From SIG578 sp964508295 (GTDB lineage: Bacteria > Bacillota > Clostridia > Oscillospirales > Ruminococcaceae): a stretch of DNA of 30,783 bases. The stretch spans positions 1 through 30,783 of the forward strand of contig CAZDSQ010000013.1 of assembly GCA_964508295.1 (NCBI GenBank), given 5' to 3'. Below the pieces are notes generated by a model. That model made no database searches. It was not told the DNA's origin and saw only the letters and a program-made list of their open reading frames with translations. A program made the translations under genes and the position numbers. Shown one piece after another: positions 15,562-23,367 of this stretch. The stretch's first letter is position 1; the number at the start of each line of letters is the position of its first letter.

Positions 15562-16425
15562 ATGTCTTATATTATCACCGCAGATTCAGGGTGCGATCTT
15601 TCAGCAGAGTTTATAAAGAGCATAAACGTTCTTCCCCTCTGCATGAAATACAATATTGACGAAACAGAATACACCGACACAATGCAGCCTGAAGATTTAA
15701 AGGAATTCTTTAACCGTATGGTTGAGGGCAAAATGCCAAGAACTGCGCAAATAAATCAGGTTGATTACATTTCTTTCTGGGAGCCGCTCTTAAAAGAGGG
15801 CAACGACATTTTGCACATTGCTATGTCAAGCGGCATTTCCGGAACATATCAGAACGGTACTCTTGCCGCAGCGGAGCTACTCGAAAAATATCCTGAGCGC
15901 AAGATCACCGTTATTGACACCCTTATGACCTCGACAGGTAACGGACTTATGGTTATAAAGGCCGCAGAGATGCGCGACGGCGGTGCAAGCTTTGAAGAGG
16001 TCAGCGAGTGGTGCGAGAACAACCGCAGATGCGTTCACGCCGCATTTACCACCGACGACATCACCTATCTTCAGCGCGGCGGCAGAGTCAGCAAGGCAGG
16101 TCTTGTGCTTTCAAAGGCACTTCACATCTACCCCGTTATGCACGTTAACGGCGACGGCGAGCTTAAGGTTTTTGCAAAAGCTCGCGGAACTGCAGGTGCT
16201 TGGAACACCATAATTCAGTACATTAAGGACAACGGTATAGACGTAGAAAATCAGACCGTCTACGTTTCCGACGCCGCCAACAGCGATGGCGGAAAAAAGC
16301 TCGGCGAGCTGCTTAAAAAAGAGCTTGGTTTTAAGGATGTTTTCTATTCCCGCATAGGAACAATCATCGGCGCACACACAGGGCCTGCTCTCTTGGCAGT
16401 ATTTTTCCTCGGAAAAGCAAGATAG
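15562..16425 (+). CDS. DegV-family fatty-acid-binding protein
   Basis: This 287-residue protein opens with the DegV signature M-S-Y-I-I-T-A-D-S-G-C-D-L. The MSSGISGTYQNG loop lies near 90, and RIGTIIGAHTGPALLAVFF is at the C-terminus. DegV/FakB proteins bind a fatty acid between two domains and, with the kinase FakA, pass acyl phosphate to phospholipid synthesis. No fakA lies nearby, and DegV genes are often scattered in several copies. The ATG at 15562 follows GGGAGG by 9 nt and lies downstream of the promoter. It forms a single-gene unit ended by a strong hairpin. Confidence 0.93.
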   Translation: MSYIITADSGCDLSAEFIKSINVLPLCMKYNIDETEYTDTMQPEDLKEFFNRMVEGKMPRTAQINQVDYISFWEPLLKEGNDILHIAMSSGISGTYQNGTLAAAELLEKYPERKITVIDTLMTSTGNGLMVIKAAEMRDGGASFEEVSEWCENNRRCVHAAFTTDDITYLQRGGRVSKAGLVLSKALHIYPVMHVNGDGELKVFAKARGTAGAWNTIIQYIKDNGIDVENQTVYVSDAANSDGGKKLGELLKKELGFKDVFYSRIGTIIGAHTGPALLAVFFLGKAR

Positions 16426-16432
16426 TACCCTT

Positions 16433-16467
16433 AAAAAACCTCCGCATTATGCGGAGGTTTTTTTATT
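16433..16467. terminator. Bidirectional terminator between degV and the DUF1893 gene
   Basis: AAAACCTCCGC and GCGGAGGTTTT flank an ATTAT loop, with A and T runs on both sides (16433-16464), so it can act on both converging units. The last codon of the minus gene overlaps the tail. Confidence 0.88.
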
Positions 16468-16885
16468 TTGTTAAGCTTTCTAAAGTTTGTCGGATTTTTG
16501 TTAGAGCGGCGATGGGGTCTGTTTCGTTTAACACCGCCGTTTCTATCGGGCAAAATCCGTTTCGCACCCTGTTTTCAATTTTGGGGACAAGCTTATCGTA
16601 ATAAACCGAAATGCCGTTTTGCATTAGGACCGCTTTGGCTCTTTCTGAGAGGACAAGGGCGTAGACCTCGCGCACGTCCAAAAGCACATAAAGAAATGCG
16701 GCGCCCGCTCCCACGACCTTGTCGGCGGCGCAGGCTCCTTTAAGGTCTGTTTTGCTGTCAAGAAAATCAAGCAGCGGCTTGACTCCGCGCTGACTGCTTT
16801 GAAAAACCTCGTTTTCGCGGCAGATAACGCAGGTGTTTTGACTCCCCAGCAAAAGCTCCTTTGCCTTTTGTGTTAGCTTTTCCAT
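16463..16885 (-). CDS. DUF1893 domain protein
   Basis: This 140-residue protein starts at the ATG at 16885, 6 nt after AAAGGAC; a longer reading would extend into the preceding gene. It fits the DUF1893 family (TM1506-like, cytidine-deaminase-like fold), with NTCVICRENEVFQSSQRGVKPLLDF and the GACAADKVVGAGAAFLYVLL core followed by ISVYYDKLVPKIENR. The family is uncharacterised. The conserved C-A-A-D-K-x-V-G core recalls a ligand pocket, but no reaction is established. It begins 10 nt after the aldo/keto reductase stop and is cotranscribed with it. Confidence 0.85.
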   Translation of the reverse strand: MEKLTQKAKELLLGSQNTCVICRENEVFQSSQRGVKPLLDFLDSKTDLKGACAADKVVGAGAAFLYVLLDVREVYALVLSERAKAVLMQNGISVYYDKLVPKIENRVRNGFCPIETAVLNETDPIAALTKIRQTLESLTK

Positions 16886-16895
16886 CTTTTGTCCT

Positions 16896-18005
16896 TTATC
16901 TTTTCTCAAATGTGTCGGCAACCGTTTTAAGCGAGTCTATAACCTTTATATGCTGAGGGCAATGCTCCTCGCACTGACCGCAGGCGATACAATCCGAGGG
17001 CTTTCCAGCTCCGTTTGCAATGTTTCTGAAGGTGGTTTGCAAACCGGGGAGCAGACCGAATTTGTGCTGATTATTGTAAAGCGCAAAATACTCGGGGATG
17101 GCAATTTTTTGCGGGCAGTCCTCAACACAGTATTTGCAGGCGGTGCAGGGGATCGCAATGGTGCTTTTGGTAATCTCGGCAGCCTTGAAAACTGCCTTCA
17201 TTTCGTCATCGCTAAGGGGCTCAAAGTCCTTCATATAGCCCATATTGTCTTTAAGCTGTTGCATATTGCTCATTCCGCTTAATACAACAAGGGTATTTTC
17301 AAGTGAGGCGGCAAATCTGATGCCCCAAGATGCGATAGACATCTGCGGCTCACGCTCTAAAAGAACCTCGGCAGCATCTTTTGGCAGGTTTGCAAGAGCG
17401 CCGCCCTTAAGCGGCTCCATAACCGCCACCTTTACCCCGTGCTTTACACAGACCTCATAGCATTTTCTTGACTGGATACTCTCGTCATCCCAGTCAATAT
17501 AGTTTATCTGTAAGAGCACAAGCTCGGTTTCGGGGTGCTCGGTTAAAATCATATCAAGGGTTTCGGCGTCATCGTGGAAGGAAAAACCTATGTGTTTTAT
17601 CTTACCCTCGGCCTTTTTCTCTGCGATAAACTCAAAGGCCTTGTGTTCCTTTATCTTTCCGTAGACCGATTTGCCGATTGAGTGCAGAAAATAGTTATCA
17701 AAATAATCCACCTGACAGCGCGCAAGCTGCTCGGCAAAGATCTCTTCGTACTCGTCTGCTTCTTTTATCTTAAATATGGGCATTTTTGAGGTTAAAACGT
17801 ACGAATCGCGCGGGTAGCGCTTTGCCACAAGCTCGCCGAAGGCCTTTTCGCTGTTGCCGCCGTGATAAACATAGGCGGTATCAAAATAGCAAAATCCCTC
17901 GCTCATATATTCATCTATCATCTCTTGCGCCCTGGGTAAGTCAATATTTTCCCACACGCCGTTTACGGTCGGCAGGCGCATAAGACCAAAGCCTAATTTT
18001 TTCAT
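16896..18005 (-). CDS. Aldo/keto reductase with C-terminal 2x[4Fe-4S] ferredoxin domain
   Basis: This 369-residue protein has an N-terminal aldo/keto reductase barrel beginning MKKLGFGLMRLPTVNG. The barrel carries the tetrad segments FCYFDTAYVYHGG (D, Y), LTSKMP (K) and YFLHSIG (H). Two complete ferredoxin motifs follow, CTACKYCVEDCP (from about 287) and CIACGQCEEHCP (from about 339). Such fused proteins are common in anaerobic Clostridia and probably pass electrons through the clusters. The substrate is unknown. The second of two ATGs after GGAGG is in frame. It has a consensus promoter and leads the DUF1893 gene. Confidence 0.94.
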   Translation of the reverse strand: MKKLGFGLMRLPTVNGVWENIDLPRAQEMIDEYMSEGFCYFDTAYVYHGGNSEKAFGELVAKRYPRDSYVLTSKMPIFKIKEADEYEEIFAEQLARCQVDYFDNYFLHSIGKSVYGKIKEHKAFEFIAEKKAEGKIKHIGFSFHDDAETLDMILTEHPETELVLLQINYIDWDDESIQSRKCYEVCVKHGVKVAVMEPLKGGALANLPKDAAEVLLEREPQMSIASWGIRFAASLENTLVVLSGMSNMQQLKDNMGYMKDFEPLSDDEMKAVFKAAEITKSTIAIPCTACKYCVEDCPQKIAIPEYFALYNNQHKFGLLPGLQTTFRNIANGAGKPSDCIACGQCEEHCPQHIKVIDSLKTVADTFEKR

Positions 18006-18034
18006 ACATAAACCTCCGTTTAACTTATAATTAA

Positions 18035-18063
18035 ATTATATTATCAAACACCTGCTCTGTCAA
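18035..18063 (-). promoter_or_regulatory. Promoter of the aldo/keto reductase operon
   Basis: On the minus strand a perfect TTGACA (18063-18058) and a perfect TATAAT (18040-18035) are separated by 17 bp. This is the best sigma-A match in the window. Confidence 0.9.
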
Positions 18064-18098
18064 CAAAAAAGGCTTGGCGCTTTTGCGCCAAGCCTTTT
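18064..18098 (-). terminator. Terminator of the rimP-galM operon
   Basis: AAAAGGCTTGGCGC (18067-18080) pairs with GCGCCAAGCCTTTT (18085-18098) over a 4-nt loop. On the minus strand it is followed by a run of T. The galM stop codon overlaps the stem, and the next gene's -35 box starts just beyond it. Confidence 0.9.
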
Positions 18099-19077
18099 AT
18101 CTTTTTCTGAAAATGTATTCTGTAAAGCTATAAAAGCTCTCGCCCTTTTTAAGCAGGGTTGAGGGAAAATTTTCGTGATTGGGGCTGTCGGGATAGTGCT
18201 GTGTCTCAAGGCAGAATCCCGCGTTTTTTCCGTTAGGAACGCCGCCCTTGCCCTCGGGGTTATTTAAAAAAGCGCCCGTGTAAAGCTGAACAGCAGGCTC
18301 GCTTGTTTTGACAAGAAGCTCTATGCCGCTCTTGCGGCTATATGCCGAGATTTTTATCTCATCAGCCTCTCCCTCAAGGCAGAAATTATGGTCGTAATCC
18401 CTCTCGATCTTTCGCGTGCTTAGAAAATCAAACTCCGTTCCCTTTACCGAGACTATCTCGCCCGTCGGGATAAGCTTATCGTCTACGGGGGTATAGCTTG
18501 GTGCCTTCATGCAAAGCTCGGTGTCAAAAATATTGCCGCCCGAAAGGTTAAAATAGCTGTGGTTTGTAAGGTTAATAACGGTATCCTCGGTTGAAACGGC
18601 CTTATACTCTATTTTAATGGAGTTTTGTGCCGTTACGGTAAAGGTAACGGTTACATCAAGTTCGCCGGGATAGCCCTCCTCCATATCCTCAAAGATATGG
18701 TTTAGCGAGATCGAAGGCTCGTCGCCATCAGCCGCCGCGGTAACGGTCCAGTTCTGCTTATCAAAGCCGACATAACCGCCGTGAATGTGGTTTTCGCCGT
18801 TATTTTGGGTAAGCTGTAGCTCGATTTCGCCGATTTTTACCCTGCCGCCGCTAATTCTGTTTGCGTATCTGCCGACGGTTGCTCCGATAAAACCTTTGTT
18901 TGAGGTATAGTCCTTAAGGTCGTCATAACCGAGAACTAAATCTCTGCCGTCAAAAACGATATTTGTAACGGTAGCACCGTAGTTTATTACAGAAACGGAA
19001 AGACCGTTTTTACTTTCCAGAGTGTATTTTGTAATCTCGGCGCCGAAAGATTCGCCGAAAGGGGTTTCTTTAATCAT
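18097..19077 (-). CDS. galM: Aldose 1-epimerase (galactose mutarotase)
   Basis: This 326-residue cytosolic enzyme interconverts alpha and beta anomers of aldoses. The family motifs are present: GATVGRYANRI near 70, GENHIHGG with its histidine near 97, NLTNHSYFNLSG with the catalytic histidine near 172, and FCLETQHYPDSPNH with the catalytic glutamate near 290. Its start overlaps the stop of the upstream membrane protein by 4 nt (ATGA), so it is translationally coupled. It is the last gene of the long rimP operon. No other galactose genes are near, so its link with the operon's other functions is unclear. Confidence 0.95.
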   Translation of the reverse strand: MIKETPFGESFGAEITKYTLESKNGLSVSVINYGATVTNIVFDGRDLVLGYDDLKDYTSNKGFIGATVGRYANRISGGRVKIGEIELQLTQNNGENHIHGGYVGFDKQNWTVTAAADGDEPSISLNHIFEDMEEGYPGELDVTVTFTVTAQNSIKIEYKAVSTEDTVINLTNHSYFNLSGGNIFDTELCMKAPSYTPVDDKLIPTGEIVSVKGTEFDFLSTRKIERDYDHNFCLEGEADEIKISAYSRKSGIELLVKTSEPAVQLYTGAFLNNPEGKGGVPNGKNAGFCLETQHYPDSPNHENFPSTLLKKGESFYSFTEYIFRKR

Positions 19078-20192
19078 TTGCTATCCTCCTTAATGTACGG
19101 GAAGGACAGGAATAGAGCAGCGAGAGCGCCTGTCTGGATCCAGATGAGCGTTACGTCGGTCAGGCCGTGCAAAAGCACCGCGCCCAAAACCGCAAAAAAG
19201 AGAGGCGCGTATCTGCTTTTAAACGCCTTTTTAATAGGTCTCATAACAAACGCCGCAAGCGGCAAAACGCCAATAACGCCAAACGAAAGCAGCAGATCGA
19301 TAAAGAGATTGTGACAATGGAAATTCTTTGCCCCTCCGAATTTTTCATAGACCTGAAGATAGCCCATAAGACCTCTGCCAAACAAAGAGTTTTCGCAAAA
19401 GCCTTGTATACCTGCCTGCCATATAGTCGCGCGTTTTGTTATGTTTTCTACTGCACCGCTTATTCTCGGCAGCAGGAAATCAAGTTGAGGCACAAAGATA
19501 AGCGCAAGCACTCCCAAGACTGCCAAAACGGATACTGTAATTAACGCTTTATATTTTTTTGTAAACAACAAAAGCAGTAAAACGCCGAACACAATGCTGA
19601 AAAGCGCCGACTGGCTATCCGCCTGCCAAAGTCCATATAAATTTCCTACTATTGCTGTTATCAAAAGGGCACGGTTGTCCTTTTCGGTCAAAAGGCGATA
19701 TACGCAGAGTAATATTACAAAGGTTATCGCCGCTCCGTAATAGTTTGGATTAAAGAAAAACGAGGGCGAGCGAAAATCATGCCTCGGGTCCTCAATAAAG
19801 GTTGAGGCAAAGGCGGGAATAAGGCTCATAAATGCGATAATATTTCCGATTTTTTTAAAAAGTCGCTCTGTTACAACCGCCCTTACATACAGAGCGTAAA
19901 GCAAAATAAAAACAAACCCGACAAAGCAGGCTACGCCAAGCCAGTTCTTAAATACAAAAGGAGTAATCACATTGAGAACAGCAAACGCCGCAACAAGCTT
20001 TATATCAATACCCAAAAAAAACATTTTTCTGGTGTTTTTTAGGCAAAGTGCTCTAACGGTTACAAAGAGAAGAACTGCCGCGCTTAAATAAAACGGGAGA
20101 AAAATGCTGGCAACCGAGAGCAGCACGAGGTTTTCCTCTGCGCTGTTATCTTTTACATAGGTTTGGTAAAGCCCTTTAAAAAATGCCGCCAT
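19074..20192 (-). CDS. O-antigen ligase/polymerase-like membrane protein (Wzy_C)
   Basis: This 372-residue protein has about ten membrane segments. It has the Wzy_C arrangement: an arginine-rich step (ITKRATIWQAGIQGF), then N-S-L-F-G-R-G-L-M-G-Y and a histidine motif FHCHNLFIDLLLSFGVIG, with a large loop between. Proteins of this superfamily ligate or polymerise surface polysaccharides or teichoic acid-type glycans on the outer face of the membrane. No glycosyltransferase cluster is nearby, so the substrate is unknown. It begins 21 nt after ribF and overlaps galM, so it is placed at the tail of a translation operon. Confidence 0.82.
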   Translation of the reverse strand: MAAFFKGLYQTYVKDNSAEENLVLLSVASIFLPFYLSAAVLLFVTVRALCLKNTRKMFFLGIDIKLVAAFAVLNVITPFVFKNWLGVACFVGFVFILLYALYVRAVVTERLFKKIGNIIAFMSLIPAFASTFIEDPRHDFRSPSFFFNPNYYGAAITFVILLCVYRLLTEKDNRALLITAIVGNLYGLWQADSQSALFSIVFGVLLLLLFTKKYKALITVSVLAVLGVLALIFVPQLDFLLPRISGAVENITKRATIWQAGIQGFCENSLFGRGLMGYLQVYEKFGGAKNFHCHNLFIDLLLSFGVIGVLPLAAFVMRPIKKAFKSRYAPLFFAVLGAVLLHGLTDVTLIWIQTGALAALFLSFPYIKEDSK

Positions 20193-20213
20193 ATTATCCC
20201 CCTTTTCTTAAAA

Positions 20214-21116
20214 TCACAGTATTTCTTTTGCCCTTTCAATGTCTGCCGAGATCTGCGCCTTTAAGCGCTCTATGCTTTCAAATTTACTTTCATCTCTCAA
20301 AAACTCGACAAGCTCGACCTCGACAGTTTGTCCGTAAAGTTCTATGTTTTTATCCAAAATATATGTTTCGGCTACCGCCTCGCTTATATTCTTGACAGTC
20401 GGGCACACGCCGATATTTGTTACAGCGCTATACTTTTTTCCGCCGATAATCGCCCTCGAGGCGTAAACGCCGTTTTTTATCCTTGCGCTGTCAGCGTTCA
20501 GCGGCTGATTTATAGTCGGGTAAAGTCTTTTTGAGCCGATATGCTCTCCGCCGACAACCGCCGCCTTAAAGCTATATGCTCTGCCAAGAAGCCTTTCTGC
20601 AAGGGAAACATCTCCCTTTAAAAGAGCCTCTTTAATTCGGCTGGAGCTTATATCCTCGCCCAAAAATTTTACCTTTTTTTCTACAAAAAGCTCAATTTTA
20701 TACTGATTGCATAGTTCTTTTAAGGTTTCTACATTGCCCTGTGCGCCTTTTCCGAAGCGGTAATCCTCTCCGCAGAAAAGGGCGCATGCGCTGTACTTTT
20801 CCTTTAAAATCGCGACAAACTCGCTCGGAGAAAGGCCACAAAACTGCGAAAAATCGGGCATTATAACAAAATCTGCTCCACACTTCTCAAGCAACTCGGC
20901 ACGGTGCTCTGCTGAGTAGAGTGCACCAGAGCAAGATTTTTTGCTGCTCTTTTTTATATCTCCAAAGGTAAAGACTGCACTTTTTATTTCATTTTTTTCG
21001 GCATATTCTACCGCCGAATTTATAACCCTGCAATGTCCTAAATGAACGCCGTCAAAATACCCGAGGGCAATGGCACAGGGCTCATTTATGTTTTTATCAA
21101 ACGAAAAAATGTCCAT
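20214..21116 (-). CDS. ribF: Bifunctional riboflavin kinase/FAD synthetase
   Basis: The protein has 300 residues from the ATG at 21116, which follows the truB stop by 1 nt (TAA-A-ATG) with GAGG upstream; longer starts would lie inside truB. The N-terminal adenylyltransferase domain has GYFDGVHLGH (19-28, HxGH motif) and ISSSRIKEAL near 150. The C-terminal kinase domain has G-S-K-R-L-Y-P-T-I-N (PTxN metal site) and NIGVCPTV. In the last motif a cysteine stands where arginine is usual (GxRPT), a deviation worth noting. It converts riboflavin to FMN and FAD. The truB-ribF order is conserved in Bacillota. Confidence 0.95.
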   Translation of the reverse strand: MDIFSFDKNINEPCAIALGYFDGVHLGHCRVINSAVEYAEKNEIKSAVFTFGDIKKSSKKSCSGALYSAEHRAELLEKCGADFVIMPDFSQFCGLSPSEFVAILKEKYSACALFCGEDYRFGKGAQGNVETLKELCNQYKIELFVEKKVKFLGEDISSSRIKEALLKGDVSLAERLLGRAYSFKAAVVGGEHIGSKRLYPTINQPLNADSARIKNGVYASRAIIGGKKYSAVTNIGVCPTVKNISEAVAETYILDKNIELYGQTVEVELVEFLRDESKFESIERLKAQISADIERAKEIL

Positions 21117-21117
21117 T

Positions 21118-22044
21118 TTAATCCTCAATATTAAAAAGTTTCTGACATTTAAATTCCCTTTTGGGATACTCCACCTTGCCAACACCCAAAAAAACACCCT
21201 CGCTGCTATAAACGCAGTAACTCTGCCAATCAGCAATTACGAAATTTGGGTCATAAATCACACCGCACACCTTTTGCGGCACAAGTCCAACACCATTTTT
21301 AAAAAGCTTGGTTTGCTTTTCATTCAGAGAAATTGGCGGCAGGTCGGAAAAAAGCTCGTCTATTGGGCGAATAAGCTCCTCTGCCCTACCCTCGTCAGCC
21401 GCCTTCTGCACCTCGTCGAGCGTTACACACTCGGAAAGATTAAATCCCAGCGCCTGAGTTCGAACGAGCGAGGTCATAGTACCGCCGCAACCGAGCGCCG
21501 CGCCCATATCAGCACAGAGGGTGCGAACATAGGTTCCCTTTGAGCAGTAGACCGAGAACTTATACTCGTCCTCATTCTCGGTTTTGCCGAGGAAATCTAT
21601 CTCAAATATGTTTATCTTGCGGCTGTCGCGGGGAACATTTATTCCCTCACGCGCTAAATCGTAAAGCCTTACACCGTTAATTTTAATAGCGGAATACATA
21701 GGCGGAAGCTGAATTTGCTCGCCCTTAAAGCTCAAGACTGTTTGGCAAATTTTTTCTATATCCCGCTCGGGCTCGCTCTTTGAGACCTGTTTTCCCCAGA
21801 TATCCTGAGTATCGGTCTCTACACCGAGCTTAAAGGTGGCGGTATACTTCTTTTCCTGCCGAGAGAGCATATCAATTGCCTTGGTTGCCCTACCTACAAA
21901 AACAGGCAGAACACCTGTAACATTAGGGTCAAGAGTTCCGCCGTGTCCTATCTTTTTAGTCTTTAAAATCCCTTTAAGCTTGGCTATAACATCAAAGGAT
22001 GTAAAGCCGGCAGGTTTATTTATGAGCAAAAACCCATCCTTCAT
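21118..22044 (-). CDS. truB: tRNA pseudouridine-55 synthase TruB
   Basis: This 308-residue enzyme makes pseudouridine at position 55 in the T loop of tRNAs. It has the family start GFLLINKPAGFTSFDV and the catalytic motif GHGGTLDPNVTGVLPV with the nucleophile D39. The KGTYVRTLCADMG segment and a C-terminal PUA-like domain follow. The start overlaps the nrnA stop in ATGA, and the stop lies 1 nt before ribF. It is a long-standing member of the nusA-infB operon. Confidence 0.97.
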   Translation of the reverse strand: MKDGFLLINKPAGFTSFDVIAKLKGILKTKKIGHGGTLDPNVTGVLPVFVGRATKAIDMLSRQEKKYTATFKLGVETDTQDIWGKQVSKSEPERDIEKICQTVLSFKGEQIQLPPMYSAIKINGVRLYDLAREGINVPRDSRKINIFEIDFLGKTENEDEYKFSVYCSKGTYVRTLCADMGAALGCGGTMTSLVRTQALGFNLSECVTLDEVQKAADEGRAEELIRPIDELFSDLPPISLNEKQTKLFKNGVGLVPQKVCGVIYDPNFVIADWQSYCVYSSEGVFLGVGKVEYPKREFKCQKLFNIED

Positions 22045-22988
22045 ATATACCTTCCTACTGTTTCAATAACTTTATTAAGAATGTCCTCTGCGCTCTCTCC
22101 GTAAATTGTACAGCCTGCGGCACCCGCGTGACCGCCGCCGCCAAACTCAGCACAGATAGCACTTGCATCGGGGTGCTTGCCTGTTCTCATTGAAACCTTA
22201 AACTCGCCCTTCTCTCGCTCCTTGATGACAACGCCTACCTCGACCCCCTGAATCTGCCTTGTCATTGCAGGGAGGGCATCGAGGTCACTTTCCTCAGCGC
22301 CTGTCTTTTTTAGAAGCTCGTAGGTTACCACGATAGCGGCGCACTTTCCGCCGTGATAAAACTCGAGGTTTTGCAGAGCGATGCGCTCAATATCAAGCTG
22401 AGCCCTGCTCTTGCTCTCAAACATTGCCTGATTTACCTTGTAAACATCAATGTGTCTTTCTATTGCAAGGGCGGCTATATCGTGAGCCTTTGCGGTTGTG
22501 TTTGAATACTTAAAGCAGCCGCAATCGGTGCTGACACCTGTATAAACGCAAAGCAGTGCCTCGTTAGAAATGTCGCCGTCCATTTCTAAGATAAGGTCAT
22601 AGACTATTTCGCAGGCGGCGGCAACCGAGCAGTTTAAGAGGGTCTTATCAGCATAGTCGGTATTTGATTTATGATGGTCGATGCAAAGGTCAACCCTCTT
22701 AGCATAGCCCTCCATCCCGTTTCCGAAAAGCGAGGTGGAAGCAATATCGACCGCAACGACGCAGTTAGGCTCAAAATCAGTGTGGGTGTAGTTTTCGTAC
22801 ATAAAGCTATACTTTTTCGGGATAGTCTTTTCGTTTTCCACTCGCACTCTCTTGCCGCGCGCAGTCAGAGTATAATAGAGGGCATAGGCGCAGCCGAGTG
22901 TGTCGCCGTCGGGATTCTGGTGAGTCAAAATCACGATGTCATCGCGCTCGAGCAGAAGCCTTGCCGCTGACTTTAAATCAGTTTTCAT
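22041..22988 (-). CDS. nrnA: DHH-family phosphoesterase, NrnA-like oligoribonuclease/pAp phosphatase
   Basis: The protein has 315 residues. Of two adjacent ATGs, the one at 22988 is 5 nt from GGAGG and the one at 22991 only 2 nt, so I chose the second. The DHH domain has THQNPDGD near 22-29, the motif CIDHHKSN near 105 and a VAVDIAS aspartate site. The DHHA1 domain ends in the GGGGHAGAAG loop near 285. NrnA degrades short RNA oligomers and dephosphorylates 3'-phosphoadenosine 5'-phosphate, using manganese. It overlaps rbfA by 11 nt and truB by 4 nt. The rbfA-nrnA-truB order is typical for Bacillota. Confidence 0.92.
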   Translation of the reverse strand: MKTDLKSAARLLLERDDIVILTHQNPDGDTLGCAYALYYTLTARGKRVRVENEKTIPKKYSFMYENYTHTDFEPNCVVAVDIASTSLFGNGMEGYAKRVDLCIDHHKSNTDYADKTLLNCSVAAACEIVYDLILEMDGDISNEALLCVYTGVSTDCGCFKYSNTTAKAHDIAALAIERHIDVYKVNQAMFESKSRAQLDIERIALQNLEFYHGGKCAAIVVTYELLKKTGAEESDLDALPAMTRQIQGVEVGVVIKEREKGEFKVSMRTGKHPDASAICAEFGGGGHAGAAGCTIYGESAEDILNKVIETVGRYI

Positions 22989-23349
22989 CATTTCCTCCGC
23001 CTAACTCCTTGTTTAATTTATGGATAATGCTGTTTATATGCGCGCTCTGCTCTATAGAATTATCTGCAATAAAGATAACCTCGGGGGTTGCCCTAAGCTT
23101 TACCTTTGCGCCAAGCTCGCGGCGAACGTAACCCGCCGCAGAGCGAAGTCCTTTTACAGATTCCTGCGTTTTTTCACTGCCCTCGAGCGCACTTACATAC
23201 ACCTTGACCTGCGAGAGATCTCCCGCAAGGTCGAGATGCACGATACTTAAAAGCTGGGAAACTCTGGGGTCCTTAATGCTCCGAAGAATTTCGACGAGGG
23301 CATATTTTATATCCTCAGCCGACTTATCGGTTCTGTAACTTCTTCCCAT
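22978..23349 (-). CDS. rbfA: Ribosome-binding factor A
   Basis: This 123-residue protein has a KH-like fold and normal family length. It binds the 30S subunit and helps mature the 5' end of 16S rRNA, especially in the cold. Supporting segments are the opening YRTDKSAEDIKYALVEILRSIKDPRVS, and VKVYVSALEG followed by LRSAAGYVRRELG and L-R-A-T-P-E-V-I-F-I. It starts 18 nt after infB and overlaps nrnA. Confidence 0.95.
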   Translation of the reverse strand: MGRSYRTDKSAEDIKYALVEILRSIKDPRVSQLLSIVHLDLAGDLSQVKVYVSALEGSEKTQESVKGLRSAAGYVRRELGAKVKLRATPEVIFIADNSIEQSAHINSIIHKLNKELGGGNDEN

Positions 23350-23367
23350 TTGTTTATCCTTTCAAAA

